Shown here piece after piece: positions 1 to 7,359 of a stretch of 64,000 bases of DNA (position 1 is its first letter; every line of letters begins with the position of its first letter). This DNA is from Flavobacterium swingsii (GTDB taxonomy: Bacteria > Bacteroidota > Bacteroidia > Flavobacteriales > Flavobacteriaceae). Location of the stretch: positions 186,001-250,000 of the forward strand of contig NZ_FOJT01000003.1 in NCBI RefSeq assembly GCF_900111965.1. The letters are read 5' to 3'. The translations under genes and the position numbers were made by a program. The notes below the pieces were generated by a model. It did no database searches and had not been told where the DNA came from. It saw only the letters and a program-made list of their open reading frames with translations.

Positions 1-480
1 TTTACAATTTATAATTGAAACATTTTTTTGAAAAATAAATTCGCCTTCATCGTAATCTTTATTTACATAATGAATGGTGATTCCGGTTTCCGCTTCTTTA
101 TTTTTCAAAACTGCTTGGTGTACATTCATTCCGTACATTCCTTTTCCGCCATATTTTGGAAGCAAAGCAGGATGAATATTTATTATTTTATTTGGATACT
201 GTTCAATAATACTTTCTGGAAATTTTAGAAGAAAACCCGCTAAAACAATTAAATCAGGTTTTATTTCGTTTATTTTATTTAAAACCGTGCCGTCAGAAAG
301 CTCGGTTTTGTTGAATACTTCGGTAGAAACCTCAAGCTGATTTGCTTTGTCTAAAACTTTGGCATGTAGATTGTTAGTAAATACTGCGGCTACGTTTATT
401 TGGATTTTATTTTTAAAATATAAAATAATATTTTCGGCATTAGAACCAGACCCAGAAGCAAATATCACAACCTTTTTCAT
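1..480 (-). CDS. purN: Phosphoribosylglycinamide formyltransferase (partial, 3' end outside window)
   Basis: The open frame runs from ATG at 480 off the left edge, giving 160 codons without a stop; the family is about 190 residues, so roughly 30 C-terminal residues are missing. The enzyme transfers a formyl group from 10-formyl-THF to GAR, the third step of purine synthesis, in the cytoplasm. Visible motifs are the N-terminal GSGSNAENI phosphate-binding loop (residues 10-18), the catalytic NIHPALLPKYGG segment, and an HY-x5-DEGEFIFQ segment carrying the conserved Asp. It is divergent from acpP, as in many Flavobacteriaceae. Identification is firm; only the 3' end is unseen. Confidence 0.95.
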   Translation of the reverse strand, partial: MKKVVIFASGSGSNAENIILYFKNKIQINVAAVFTNNLHAKVLDKANQLEVSTEVFNKTELSDGTVLNKINEIKPDLIVLAGFLLKFPESIIEQYPNKIINIHPALLPKYGGKGMYGMNVHQAVLKNKEAETGITIHYVNKDYDEGEFIFQKNVSIINCK

Positions 481-617
481 TTATACGGTAATTTATATTA
501 CGCAAAAAAAAGAATAATAAATGATAATAAATAAAAATAATTGCTCTTTGTGAAAATATTTTTTTAAATTCGTAGTCAGATTTATTAACTAAAATGTGGT
601 TTTAAGATAAAGTTTTT

Positions 618-625
618 TATTTTTG
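618..625 (+). promoter_or_regulatory. -7 box of the acpP promoter
   Basis: TATTTTTG matches the Bacteroidetes sigma-ABfr -7 consensus TAnnTTTG and lies 29 nt before the acpP start. The 174-bp gap between divergent purN and acpP is otherwise AT-rich. No clear TTG -33 element is seen at the right spacing. Confidence 0.6.
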
Positions 626-654
626 CCATCTATTAAAATTTAAAATTAAAGATT

Positions 655-891
655 ATGTCAGACATTGCATCAAGAGTAAAAGCGATTATCGTAGACAAAT
701 TAGGCGTTGACGAAAACGAAGTTGTAACAGAAGCAAGCTTCACAAACGATTTAGGAGCTGATTCATTAGACACTGTTGAGCTAATAATGGAGTTCGAAAA
801 AGAATTTGATATTCAAATTCCAGACGACCAAGCTGAAAACATTGCTACGGTAGGTCAAGCAATTTCTTACATCGAAGAAGCTAAAAAATAA
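655..891 (+). CDS. acpP: Acyl carrier protein of fatty acid synthesis
   Basis: A 78-residue acidic four-helix protein, the typical ACP length. The 4'-phosphopantetheine attachment site is Ser37 within [10 protein letters not shown]. It carries acyl intermediates for type II fatty acid synthesis in the cytoplasm. It is followed by its own hairpin terminator and then fabF, so the two are neighbours but acpP can be expressed separately and in excess. The second ACP in this window (57399) is much more divergent and belongs to the pigment cluster, so this copy is the housekeeping one. Confidence 0.97.
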   Translation: MSDIASRVKAIIVDKLGVDENEVVTEASFTNDLGADSLDTVELIMEFEKEFDIQIPDDQAENIATVGQAISYIEEAKK

Positions 892-900
892 TATTTTCAA

Positions 901-937
901 ACATCTGTAAGTGAAATACCTTACAGGTGTTTTTTTA
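901..937 (+). terminator. Rho-independent terminator after acpP
   Basis: An 11-bp stem, ACATCTGTAAG pairing with CTTACAGGTGT (one G-T wobble), is followed by a run of seven T. It lies 10 nt after the acpP stop and separates acpP from fabF. Confidence 0.85.
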
Positions 938-963
938 TTTTTTAATGTCTTTAAAATCTTTTG

Positions 964-971
964 TAGATTTG
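964..971 (+). promoter_or_regulatory. Possible -7 box upstream of fabF
   Basis: TAGATTTG fits TAnnTTTG and lies downstream of the acpP terminator, about 118 nt before fabF. It would give fabF-rnc its own promoter with a leader of about 110 nt. The match is only the -7 box. Confidence 0.4.
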
Positions 972-1088
972 TAAAAAACATTGATTGTATTACAATCATA
1001 AAAATATTTATGTAATACCCCATTGTTTCTTTTAGTAATAATTAAAAGTGCTTTGGGTTTTTTTATATTAAACAAAACGAACTAAACT

Positions 1089-2339
1089 ATGCAACTAAAG
1101 CGAGTAGTAGTAACAGGATTAGGTGCTCTTACACCAATTGGAAATAATATTCAAGAATATTGGGACGCACTAATAAGTGGGAAAAGCGGTGCTGCACCCA
1201 TCACTTATTATGACACCGAAAAACATAAAACTAAGTTTGCTTGCGAGGTAAAAAACTTCAATATTGAAGATTTTATGGATCGCAAAGAAGCTAGAAGAAT
1301 GGATAAATTTGCTCAATATGCTGTTGCTGCGAGTGAAGAGGCTATAAAAGATGCTGGAATAACCGATACCAATGTAGACAGACACAGAGTTGGTGTTATT
1401 TGGGGAGCTGGAATAGGCGGACTAGAAACTTTTCAAGAAGAAGTTTTAAGTTATGCAAAAGGAGACGGAACGCCAAGATTCAATCCTTTCTTTATACCAA
1501 AAATGATTGCTGATATTGCTCCTGCTCATATTTCTATGAGAAATGGCTTTATGGGTCCAAATTATACTACTGTTTCTGCTTGCGCTTCTTCTGCAAATGC
1601 ATTAATCGATGCTTTCAACTACATTCGATTGGGAATGTGCGACATCATTATTTCTGGTGGTTCAGAAGCTGCTGTTACTATTGCAGGAATGGGTGGATTC
1701 AATTCGATGCAAGCTTTATCGACTAGAAATGACAGCCCAGAAACTGCTTCAAGACCATTTGACGCGACTCGAGACGGATTTGTTCTTGGTGAAGGTGCCG
1801 GTGCCTTAGTTTTAGAAGAATATGAACACGCAATTGCTCGTGGTGCAAAAATATATTGTGAAGTTGGTGGTGGTGGAATGTCATCTGATGCATATCACTT
1901 AACTGCACCACATCCTGAAGGATTGGGTGTAATTGCGGTAATGAACAACACACTTCGTGATGCAGGTATGAATCCTGAAGAAGTAGATCATATTAATACG
2001 CACGGAACTTCAACTCCACTTGGAGATGTTGCTGAATTGAAAGCGATAAGTCATGTTTTTGGCGCTCATGCTAAAAATATTAATATCAATTCGACAAAAT
2101 CGATGACTGGACATTTGCTTGGTGCTGCTGGTGCTATCGAAGCTATTGCTTCTATATTATCTATCAAACACGGAATAGTTCCTCCTACAATAAACCACAC
2201 AACTGTTGACGAAAACATTAACCCGGAATTAAACTTAACACTAAACGCTGCTCAAAAAAGAGACGTAAAAGTGGCTATGAGTAATACTTTTGGTTTTGGT
2301 GGTCACAATGCATGTGTTTTGTTTAAAAAATTAGTTTAA
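1089..2339 (+). CDS. fabF: 3-oxoacyl-ACP synthase II (KASII)
   Basis: A 416-residue condensing enzyme that elongates acyl-ACP with malonyl-ACP in fatty acid synthesis. The Cys-His-His triad is complete: Cys165 in VSACASSANA, His305 in NTHGTSTP and His342 in MTGHLLGAAGA. The C-terminal NTFGFGGHNA motif is typical. Position between acpP and rnc is the common Flavobacteriaceae order. Ends 8 nt before rnc, so the two are probably co-transcribed. Start ATG at 1089 gives the usual N-terminus KRVVVTGLGALTPIG. Confidence 0.97.
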   Translation: MQLKRVVVTGLGALTPIGNNIQEYWDALISGKSGAAPITYYDTEKHKTKFACEVKNFNIEDFMDRKEARRMDKFAQYAVAASEEAIKDAGITDTNVDRHRVGVIWGAGIGGLETFQEEVLSYAKGDGTPRFNPFFIPKMIADIAPAHISMRNGFMGPNYTTVSACASSANALIDAFNYIRLGMCDIIISGGSEAAVTIAGMGGFNSMQALSTRNDSPETASRPFDATRDGFVLGEGAGALVLEEYEHAIARGAKIYCEVGGGGMSSDAYHLTAPHPEGLGVIAVMNNTLRDAGMNPEEVDHINTHGTSTPLGDVAELKAISHVFGAHAKNININSTKSMTGHLLGAAGAIEAIASILSIKHGIVPPTINHTTVDENINPELNLTLNAAQKRDVKVAMSNTFGFGGHNACVLFKKLV

Positions 2340-2347
2340 TTACTCGA

Positions 2348-3088
2348 ATGAGTCTTATTAAAAAAATATTTTCAAATTCCCGTTCTCCAGAGGACGGGCT
2401 TTTTTTTAGTAAACTCGAAAAAATATTAGGATTTAAACCTTCAAATCTTATTCATTTTCGCAAAGCATTTACGCATCGGTCGATGAATAAATTAGACGAG
2501 AAAGGAAACCCGATGAATTATGAGCGTCTAGAATTTATGGGTGACGCTATGTTGGGAAGTGTTATTGCGGCTCATTTATTCAACATGGTTCCTACTGGAG
2601 ATGAAGGATATTTGACAAAAATGCGTTCTAAAATTGTAAGTCGAGAACACTTGAACGAATTAGGAAAAGACCTTAATCTGATTCAATTTTTAGAAAGTAA
2701 AGTGACCGTGCAAAACTTTGGAGAAAACATACACGGAAATCTTTTTGAAGCATTCATTGGTGCTATTTATCTTGACAGAGGTTTTGCGTACTGCGAAAAA
2801 TTTATCCATAAAAAAGTCATCAAACCTTATGTAGATATCGACAAATTAGAAGGAAAAGTCATTAGCTACAAAAGTTTACTCATAGAATGGTGTCAGAAAG
2901 AAAAAAGACAGTTTCACTATGATATTTATGAAGACGACGATGCGGGAAAACTAAAATATTTTGGTGTAAAATTAAGTATCGATGGTAAAGTTATTGGCAA
3001 AGCCAGAGCTACATCGAAAAAGAAAGCCGAAGAAATTGCCTCTAAAAGAGCGTATTTTGCATTTCAGACAAAAATAGACGGGAAATAA
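2348..3088 (+). CDS. rnc: Ribonuclease III
   Basis: A 246-residue double-strand-specific endoribonuclease for rRNA and mRNA processing. The signature YERLEFMGDAML (residues 58-69) supplies Glu62 and Asp66, and Glu134 in GNLFEAFIGAIYLD completes the metal site. A C-terminal double-stranded RNA-binding domain (about residues 170-240) has the KKKAEEIASKRA helix. It follows fabF by 8 nt. A 12-bp palindrome (AACGACGTCGTT, 3087-3098) overlaps the stop region and is followed by only two T, so it is at best a weak terminator. Confidence 0.97.
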   Translation: MSLIKKIFSNSRSPEDGLFFSKLEKILGFKPSNLIHFRKAFTHRSMNKLDEKGNPMNYERLEFMGDAMLGSVIAAHLFNMVPTGDEGYLTKMRSKIVSREHLNELGKDLNLIQFLESKVTVQNFGENIHGNLFEAFIGAIYLDRGFAYCEKFIHKKVIKPYVDIDKLEGKVISYKSLLIEWCQKEKRQFHYDIYEDDDAGKLKYFGVKLSIDGKVIGKARATSKKKAEEIASKRAYFAFQTKIDGK

Positions 3089-3188
3089 CGACGTCGTTTT
3101 CTGAAAAATGTTTTAAGTTTATTCAAATAAGACAATTCGAACCCACAGTTTTTTAATTTGTATACTCGTTTTATTGTTGCTTTTCAAG

Positions 3189-3196
3189 TACTTTTG
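3189..3196 (+). promoter_or_regulatory. -7 box of the TPR-AraC regulator
   Basis: TACTTTTG is a perfect TAnnTTTG match. Transcription from it would begin near 3203, downstream of the TTG at 3174 and just before the ATG at 3213. It therefore argues for the ATG as the true start. Confidence 0.55.
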
Positions 3197-3212
3197 TCAA
3201 AATTTGATTCAA

Positions 3213-4958
3213 ATGCGTACTACACTATATTTTTTACTTCTCTTTTTTACTCATGTTGTTTTTTCACAAAACAAATTTACCCTAACAGATAAAGAATACC
3301 AAGAATTACATATTAAAGCACGTTTATTAATAAACTCAAACCTAGACAGTTCTTTTATTTATGTAAACAAAATAGAGAAATCTAACAATAATTTGCACAA
3401 ATCGTTTGCTTATGGGATAAAGTCCTATTTGTATCAATTAAAAGAAGGAGATAGTATTAAGTCTAAACAATTATACAAACAAGCATTTACTTATTTAGAT
3501 AAAATTCCAACTTCAAATGACAAAACAAAACTTAATGCTTATTTGTTAAATTATGGTGGATTGGCTGAATGGAAAAGAAAAAATTTAAGGACTGCTTTAT
3601 TAAGATATGAAGAAGGGAAAAAACTATCTGAAAAAGCAAATGATTTAAAGCAAATTATTAAGTTTAATAGAAATATTTCTTCCATTTATTTAGATGCTGG
3701 AAATTTTGATCTGGCAATTAAAGTTTCTAGAGAAAATGATGTGGTTACAGATAAAGCAGAGTATTTATTTGAGGTGGATGAATTTTATAGTATAAAAAGT
3801 TTATTATATCTAAATTTAGGGAGTTGTTACAAGAAGCATTTTTTGTTTAATCAAAAAAACAAAATTGATTTAGATTCTGCAGTATATTATTTTAAAAAAT
3901 CCGTAGTTTTTGCAAAATATATAGAAATCACTAGAACAAATGCCCAGATAGGTTTAGCGAATGTTTATCTGTTAAAAAAGGATTATAAAACCGCACAGGA
4001 ATACTATAATAAACTGTTGATTGAAACTAAAAATAAAGGATATAATTACTCTGTAGTTAATTATTCGATAGGTGAGTTGTATTATAAAAAAAACGAATTT
4101 GACAAAGCGTTAGTTTATTTTAAAAAAGTAGATTCTATTTATAAAATCGATAATGAAAACCTAGAAGAATTTATATACTCTAATTATTTTCAAGCAAAAA
4201 TTTATGCTTCCAAAAAAGATTACGACAATGCCTCAAAATACTCTAAATTGTATCTGGAAGAATATAAAAAAAATGAACTAAAATTAAATAAAGAAATTTC
4301 GGGTGTAAATAACATATTAAGCTTTTCTGATTTAAATAAAGAAATGATTGATTTACAAAAAAAACATAAGAATGAAAATTTATTTAAATATTTTATTCTC
4401 TTATTCTTTTTTTCAATTTTTATTTTTTTAATAATAAAAAATCAAGTAGATAAAAACAAAGCAAATAGAAGGGTAAAAGAATTAATAGAAGAATTTACAA
4501 ATAAAGAATCTGATCTATACAAGAATCTAAATACTCCTTCAAATAATGAGGTTAAAATAGATTCTGATGATAAATCCGTTGATTCTAAAAATATTTTGGT
4601 TCTTGACGAAGAAAAAGAAAAAGAAATATTAATAAAATTGAATATTCTAGAAGAAAAACTAGAATACATAAAAGAAGATTATACACAACAGTATGTTGCT
4701 AAAAAGATAAAAACCAACACGACCTACTTATCTTATGTTATTAATAAAAATTTTCAAAAGACATTTAGCGAATATTCTAATGGACTTAAAATTAATTATG
4801 TAATTAATCAAATGATTATTAACCCTACATATAGGAAATACTCTACACAAGCCATTGCCGAAAGTGTTGGTTTTAAGAATGCATCATCATTTACCAAATC
4901 TTTTAACAAAAGAACTGGCTTGACTCCAGTTCAGTTTGCTAAAAGTATAAAATTGTAA
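3213..4958 (+). CDS. Membrane-bound TPR protein with C-terminal AraC-type DNA-binding domain
   Basis: A 581-residue protein in the Flavobacteriia TPR-AraC architecture. An N-terminal signal peptide (MRTTLYFLLLFFTHVVFSQ) precedes an exported helical region of tetratricopeptide repeats (about residues 30-380). One transmembrane segment follows (about 389-410). The cytoplasmic tail ends in an AraC/XylS helix-turn-helix (about 483-581, with QAIAESVGFKNASSFTKSF). A longer frame opens at TTG 3174, but ATG 3213 begins exactly at the signal peptide and lies just after a -7 box. It is convergent with a peptide gene and next to the export operon, so I infer it senses an envelope signal and regulates that island; no target is shown directly. 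Confidence 0.8.
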   Translation: MRTTLYFLLLFFTHVVFSQNKFTLTDKEYQELHIKARLLINSNLDSSFIYVNKIEKSNNNLHKSFAYGIKSYLYQLKEGDSIKSKQLYKQAFTYLDKIPTSNDKTKLNAYLLNYGGLAEWKRKNLRTALLRYEEGKKLSEKANDLKQIIKFNRNISSIYLDAGNFDLAIKVSRENDVVTDKAEYLFEVDEFYSIKSLLYLNLGSCYKKHFLFNQKNKIDLDSAVYYFKKSVVFAKYIEITRTNAQIGLANVYLLKKDYKTAQEYYNKLLIETKNKGYNYSVVNYSIGELYYKKNEFDKALVYFKKVDSIYKIDNENLEEFIYSNYFQAKIYASKKDYDNASKYSKLYLEEYKKNELKLNKEISGVNNILSFSDLNKEMIDLQKKHKNENLFKYFILLFFFSIFIFLIIKNQVDKNKANRRVKELIEEFTNKESDLYKNLNTPSNNEVKIDSDDKSVDSKNILVLDEEKEKEILIKLNILEEKLEYIKEDYTQQYVAKKIKTNTTYLSYVINKNFQKTFSEYSNGLKINYVINQMIINPTYRKYSTQAIAESVGFKNASSFTKSFNKRTGLTPVQFAKSIKL

Positions 4959-4965
4959 ATCAAAT

Positions 4966-5151
4966 TTATGGTTTAGGATTTGCCGTCCCTGCTCCTCCAT
5001 CACCTCCGGTACCACCTCCAGTAGGAGTAGGGGAGTTATCAAACACAGAGAAATCCGGACTGCCTGCACCCGCACCCGAAATATTAATTAATTGTTTTCT
5101 TTCTAATTGATTTTTTTTAAAATCTTCAAAATTTAATTTTCTTGTTTTCAT
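4966..5151 (-). CDS. Small leader-type peptide, candidate exported RiPP/bacteriocin precursor
   Basis: A 61-residue peptide. Residues 1-27 look like a Bacteroidetes double-glycine-type leader (KLNFEDFKK, then LERKQLINISGA). The last 34 residues are rich in Gly, Thr, Pro and Ala and contain no cysteine. Gly-Ala or Ala-Gly stands where Gly-Gly is usual. It is encoded opposite to the export operon and converges on the TPR-AraC gene, only 7 nt from its stop. A -7 box lies 31 nt upstream. I infer that it is a substrate of the C39 exporter at 7360; it could instead be a non-exported small protein. I do not recognise a named family. Confidence 0.6.
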   Translation of the reverse strand: MKTRKLNFEDFKKNQLERKQLINISGAGAGSPDFSVFDNSPTPTGGGTGGDGGAGTANPKP

Positions 5152-5181
5152 GTAAATTGTGATTTGTTATTATTAATAGGT

Positions 5182-5189
5182 CAAATTTA
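5182..5189 (-). promoter_or_regulatory. -7 box of the leader peptide gene
   Basis: On the minus strand this reads TAAATTTG, a perfect TAnnTTTG match, 31 nt upstream of the peptide start at 5151. It supports the peptide as a real, separately transcribed gene. Confidence 0.5.
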
Positions 5190-5299
5190 AACCATATTAA
5201 AATGCCATAATTGTTTTTTGAGTTTAAATTTTTTTTAGCATAATCATTATGGGTTATGCATCTTTAAATCAATACATTAAAATAAAATAAGGTTTCGAT

Positions 5300-5338
5300 A
5301 ATTTATAAATTGTCGTAGTCTTAATTTATAAATTGACG
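5300..5338 (+). promoter_or_regulatory. Paired palindromic direct repeats, candidate operator of the export operon
   Basis: Two copies of a 16-bp sequence, AATTTATAAATTG[T/A]CG, start at 5300 and 5323 (23 bp apart, about two helical turns). Each contains the perfect 12-bp palindrome AATTTATAAATT. They end 33 bp before an imperfect -7 box (5371-5379), the usual place for activator sites. The neighbouring TPR-AraC protein is the natural candidate ligand, by inference. Confidence 0.5.
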
Positions 5339-5370
5339 CTTCAACCCTTTTTTTTTCTGCGCAAACCGCC

Positions 5371-5379
5371 TAATCTTTG
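5371..5379 (+). promoter_or_regulatory. Imperfect -7 box of the export operon
   Basis: TAATCTTTG resembles TAnnTTTG but has one extra base between TA and TTTG. Transcription would start near 5386, which favours ATG 5425 over TTG 5377 as the start of the next gene. An imperfect core fits a promoter that needs an activator. Confidence 0.35.
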
Positions 5380-5424
5380 TCAAAATATTTAGAAAGTCAT
5401 TTCGATTTTCAGAAAATAAATAAG

Positions 5425-6987
5425 ATGATAAACATAGTAAAAAAGTATTTAGTCATAAGCCAATTTTCAGACCAGAAAGAAAATTTCGAAGATTTATTTC
5501 TTTCACATCCCAATTATCCGGGCGTATTTGCTATTACCGATTCGTTAGACATGTTGTCTATAGAAAACATAGCGATAAAAGTGCCCAAAGAGCAGTTTAT
5601 AGAATTGCCGAAATCTTTTCTAGCTATATATAATAACAACCTAGTTTTGGCGACAAAATCAAATGCAGTAATAACCATAGATACTAAAGAAGGAAAGCAA
5701 CAAAAACTAACTTTCAACGAATTTCTTACAGGCTGGAACGAAGTCATTTTAGCTATAGAACCCAATACAAATTCTATCATAAAAAAAGAAAAAGCAAACA
5801 CAAAATGGTTATTATATACTTTGCCTTTTATTGCACTCATTATATTGTCAATTACTTACAATAAATACAATTACAATTCAACTATATTGTTAGCTACTTC
5901 AATAACAGGTTTGTTGACTAGCATATTTATAGTGCAAGAAGCGTTTGGAATAAAAAGTGAAATCGTGTCAAAATTTTGCAATGTAAATCAAAATGTATCT
6001 TGCGATTCAGTAATTAAGTCGAATAAAAACGAGATTAACAAATGGTTTGGTTTCTCAGATTTGCCTTTGTTGTTTTTCAGTATTAGTATTTTGTCTACGA
6101 TAATACAAACAGAAGAAGCAAGTAATATAATAGGTTTTTTAAGTTTAGCGGCTACTCCTATAATTATGTATTCGGTTTGGTTACAAAAATTTCAACTTAA
6201 AAAATGGTGTGTGTTGTGTTTAGTAGTTTCGTTTATAATTGTATTGCAAAGTTTGGTTTTTATTTTCGCAACCACATCATTTTTTAATATAATAATAATA
6301 AATGGTTTTGGATTTTTATTTTCTGCAATACTACTCACAACAATTTGGTTGTTCGTAAAACCAGTTTTTGAAGCTAAAATAAAAGCTGAAAAAAGGGAAA
6401 CGGAATTAAAAAAATTCAAATGCAATTATCAAATTTTTCGTTTTTTATCAAAGAAAATCCCTGTACTAAAAGGATTTGATAAGTTGGAAGGATTACAGTT
6501 TGGAAACAAAACAGCTAGTTTGCAACTAACAATAATTATTAGTCCAAGTTGCGGGCATTGTCACAAAGCGCTCGAAGACGGGTTTAACTTGGTGACAAAA
6601 TTTCCAAAACGAGTATTTCTGAGTGTGCTTTTTAACATCAATCCAGAAAACAATGATAATCTTTATAAAATAATTGTAGAAACATTGCTGACTATAAACA
6701 ACATCAATCCAGAAAATATAGAAAGTGCTATTTCCGATTGGCATATCAAAAAAATGGATTTACAACCTTGGCTTGAAAAGTGGAAAATGAATACTGTCGA
6801 TATGAAAGTGAATCACCAGATTTACAAGCAATATAATTGGTGTCTCGAAAATGAGTTTAATTACACACCAGTAAAAATAATCAATAACAAATTATTTCCT
6901 AACGAGTACGAAATAAGTGAGCTAAAATATTTTCTGAATGATTTTTTGAAAGAAAAAGCAGAAAATTACATTTTAGCAGAAGCATAA
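5425..6987 (+). CDS. C39-like / vitamin K epoxide reductase / thioredoxin fusion protein
   Basis: A 520-residue membrane protein likely to form or shuffle disulfides in exported peptides. Residues 1-115 resemble a C39 peptidase fold (SHPNYPGVFAITDSLDMLSIEN) but lack the catalytic Cys. Then come about five or six membrane helices of a VKOR domain, with the loop cysteines Cys185 and Cys193 and the redox pair Cys262-Val-Leu-Cys265. A C-terminal thioredoxin-like domain carries CGHC (Cys376, Cys379). An upstream TTG (5377) would add 16 residues, but it overlaps the putative promoter. It lies just upstream of a four-cysteine precursor peptide, which fits a role in maturing it. Confidence 0.85.
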   Translation: MINIVKKYLVISQFSDQKENFEDLFLSHPNYPGVFAITDSLDMLSIENIAIKVPKEQFIELPKSFLAIYNNNLVLATKSNAVITIDTKEGKQQKLTFNEFLTGWNEVILAIEPNTNSIIKKEKANTKWLLYTLPFIALIILSITYNKYNYNSTILLATSITGLLTSIFIVQEAFGIKSEIVSKFCNVNQNVSCDSVIKSNKNEINKWFGFSDLPLLFFSISILSTIIQTEEASNIIGFLSLAATPIIMYSVWLQKFQLKKWCVLCLVVSFIIVLQSLVFIFATTSFFNIIIINGFGFLFSAILLTTIWLFVKPVFEAKIKAEKRETELKKFKCNYQIFRFLSKKIPVLKGFDKLEGLQFGNKTASLQLTIIISPSCGHCHKALEDGFNLVTKFPKRVFLSVLFNINPENNDNLYKIIVETLLTINNINPENIESAISDWHIKKMDLQPWLEKWKMNTVDMKVNHQIYKQYNWCLENEFNYTPVKIINNKLFPNEYEISELKYFLNDFLKEKAENYILAEA

Positions 6988-6999
6988 AACATAAAAAAT

Positions 7000-7037
7000 A
7001 TTCTTGGCCGAGAATCAGACACAAGATCCAAGTGTCT
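7000..7037 (+). other. Two small adjacent hairpins before the precursor gene
   Basis: ATTCT/AGAAT (7000-7015) and AGACAC/GTGTCT (7017-7037) can each form a short stem in the 93-nt gap before the peptide gene. Neither is followed by a T-run, so they are not terminators; they may be processing or stability elements. Confidence 0.3.
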
Positions 7038-7080
7038 TAAAACGATTGGATTGTTAAATCAACAAATAAATTATAATATC

Positions 7081-7287
7081 ATGTTAAAAAACATTTTAAA
7101 ATTAGACGGAGCTCAAAAAATGAGCAAAAATGAGCAAAAAAGTATTAATGGAGGAATAGGGGGTTGTAAACAACCAGTGCCTAGTGTAAATGGTACTTGT
7201 CCAACGGGCTATTGGTATGCTGGTGTGTTTGGTGGCCCAGTTGATGGACCTGAATTCTGCCAGCCAATTACGAATTCTTGTAGATAA
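7081..7287 (+). CDS. Double-glycine leader peptide precursor with four-cysteine core
   Basis: A 68-residue precursor. The leader (residues 1-25) has the form MLKNILKLDGAQKMSKNEQK and ends SINGG, a typical Bacteroidetes bacteriocin-type Gly-Gly leader. Cleavage after it would release a 43-residue core rich in Gly and Pro with four cysteines, enough for two disulfides. ATG 7081 is preferred over the upstream TTG at 7051, because the leader motif starts there. Upstream lies the VKOR/thioredoxin gene and downstream the C39 exporter. A strong terminator follows immediately, so the peptide message can be made in excess. Antibacterial activity is inference. Confidence 0.8.
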   Translation: MLKNILKLDGAQKMSKNEQKSINGGIGGCKQPVPSVNGTCPTGYWYAGVFGGPVDGPEFCQPITNSCR

Positions 7288-7297
7288 TAAATCTTTT

Positions 7298-7333
7298 AAA
7301 CAGTCTGAAAATTACTTTTCAGACTGTTTTTCC
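7298..7333 (+). terminator. Strong hairpin terminator after the precursor peptide gene
   Basis: CAGTCTGAAAA (7301-7311) pairs perfectly with TTTTCAGACTG (7316-7326) around a 4-nt loop. Flanking AAA/TTT extend the stem and T residues follow. Confidence 0.85.
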
Positions 7334-7334
7334 C

Positions 7335-7342
7335 TATTTTTG
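7335..7342 (+). promoter_or_regulatory. -7 box of the exporter genes
   Basis: TATTTTTG is a perfect TAnnTTTG match placed 2 nt after the terminator and 17 nt before the TTG start of the ABC exporter. It suggests that exporter and precursor are transcribed separately. Confidence 0.5.
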
Positions 7343-7359
7343 AATCCAAAAAATAAAAA

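Noticed and set aside
3087..3098. 12-bp palindrome AACGACGTCGTT at the rnc stop
   Set aside because: Perfect but without loop or T-run; not a convincing terminator or operator.
3174..3212. TTG start that would extend the TPR-AraC protein by 13 residues
   Set aside because: The -7 box at 3189-3196 would put the transcript start inside this extension, and the signal peptide begins at ATG 3213.
4887..5075. Overlapping minus-strand frame beside the leader peptide
   Set aside because: It overlaps the regulator's 3' end and the better-supported peptide frame, with no leader or motif.
5377..5424. TTG start that would extend the VKOR fusion by 16 residues
   Set aside because: It overlaps the putative -7 box, and the conserved N-terminal domain fits a start at ATG 5425.
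5514..5840. 108-residue minus-strand frame inside the VKOR fusion gene
   Set aside because: Antisense to a clear coding region; no homology or promoter signals.
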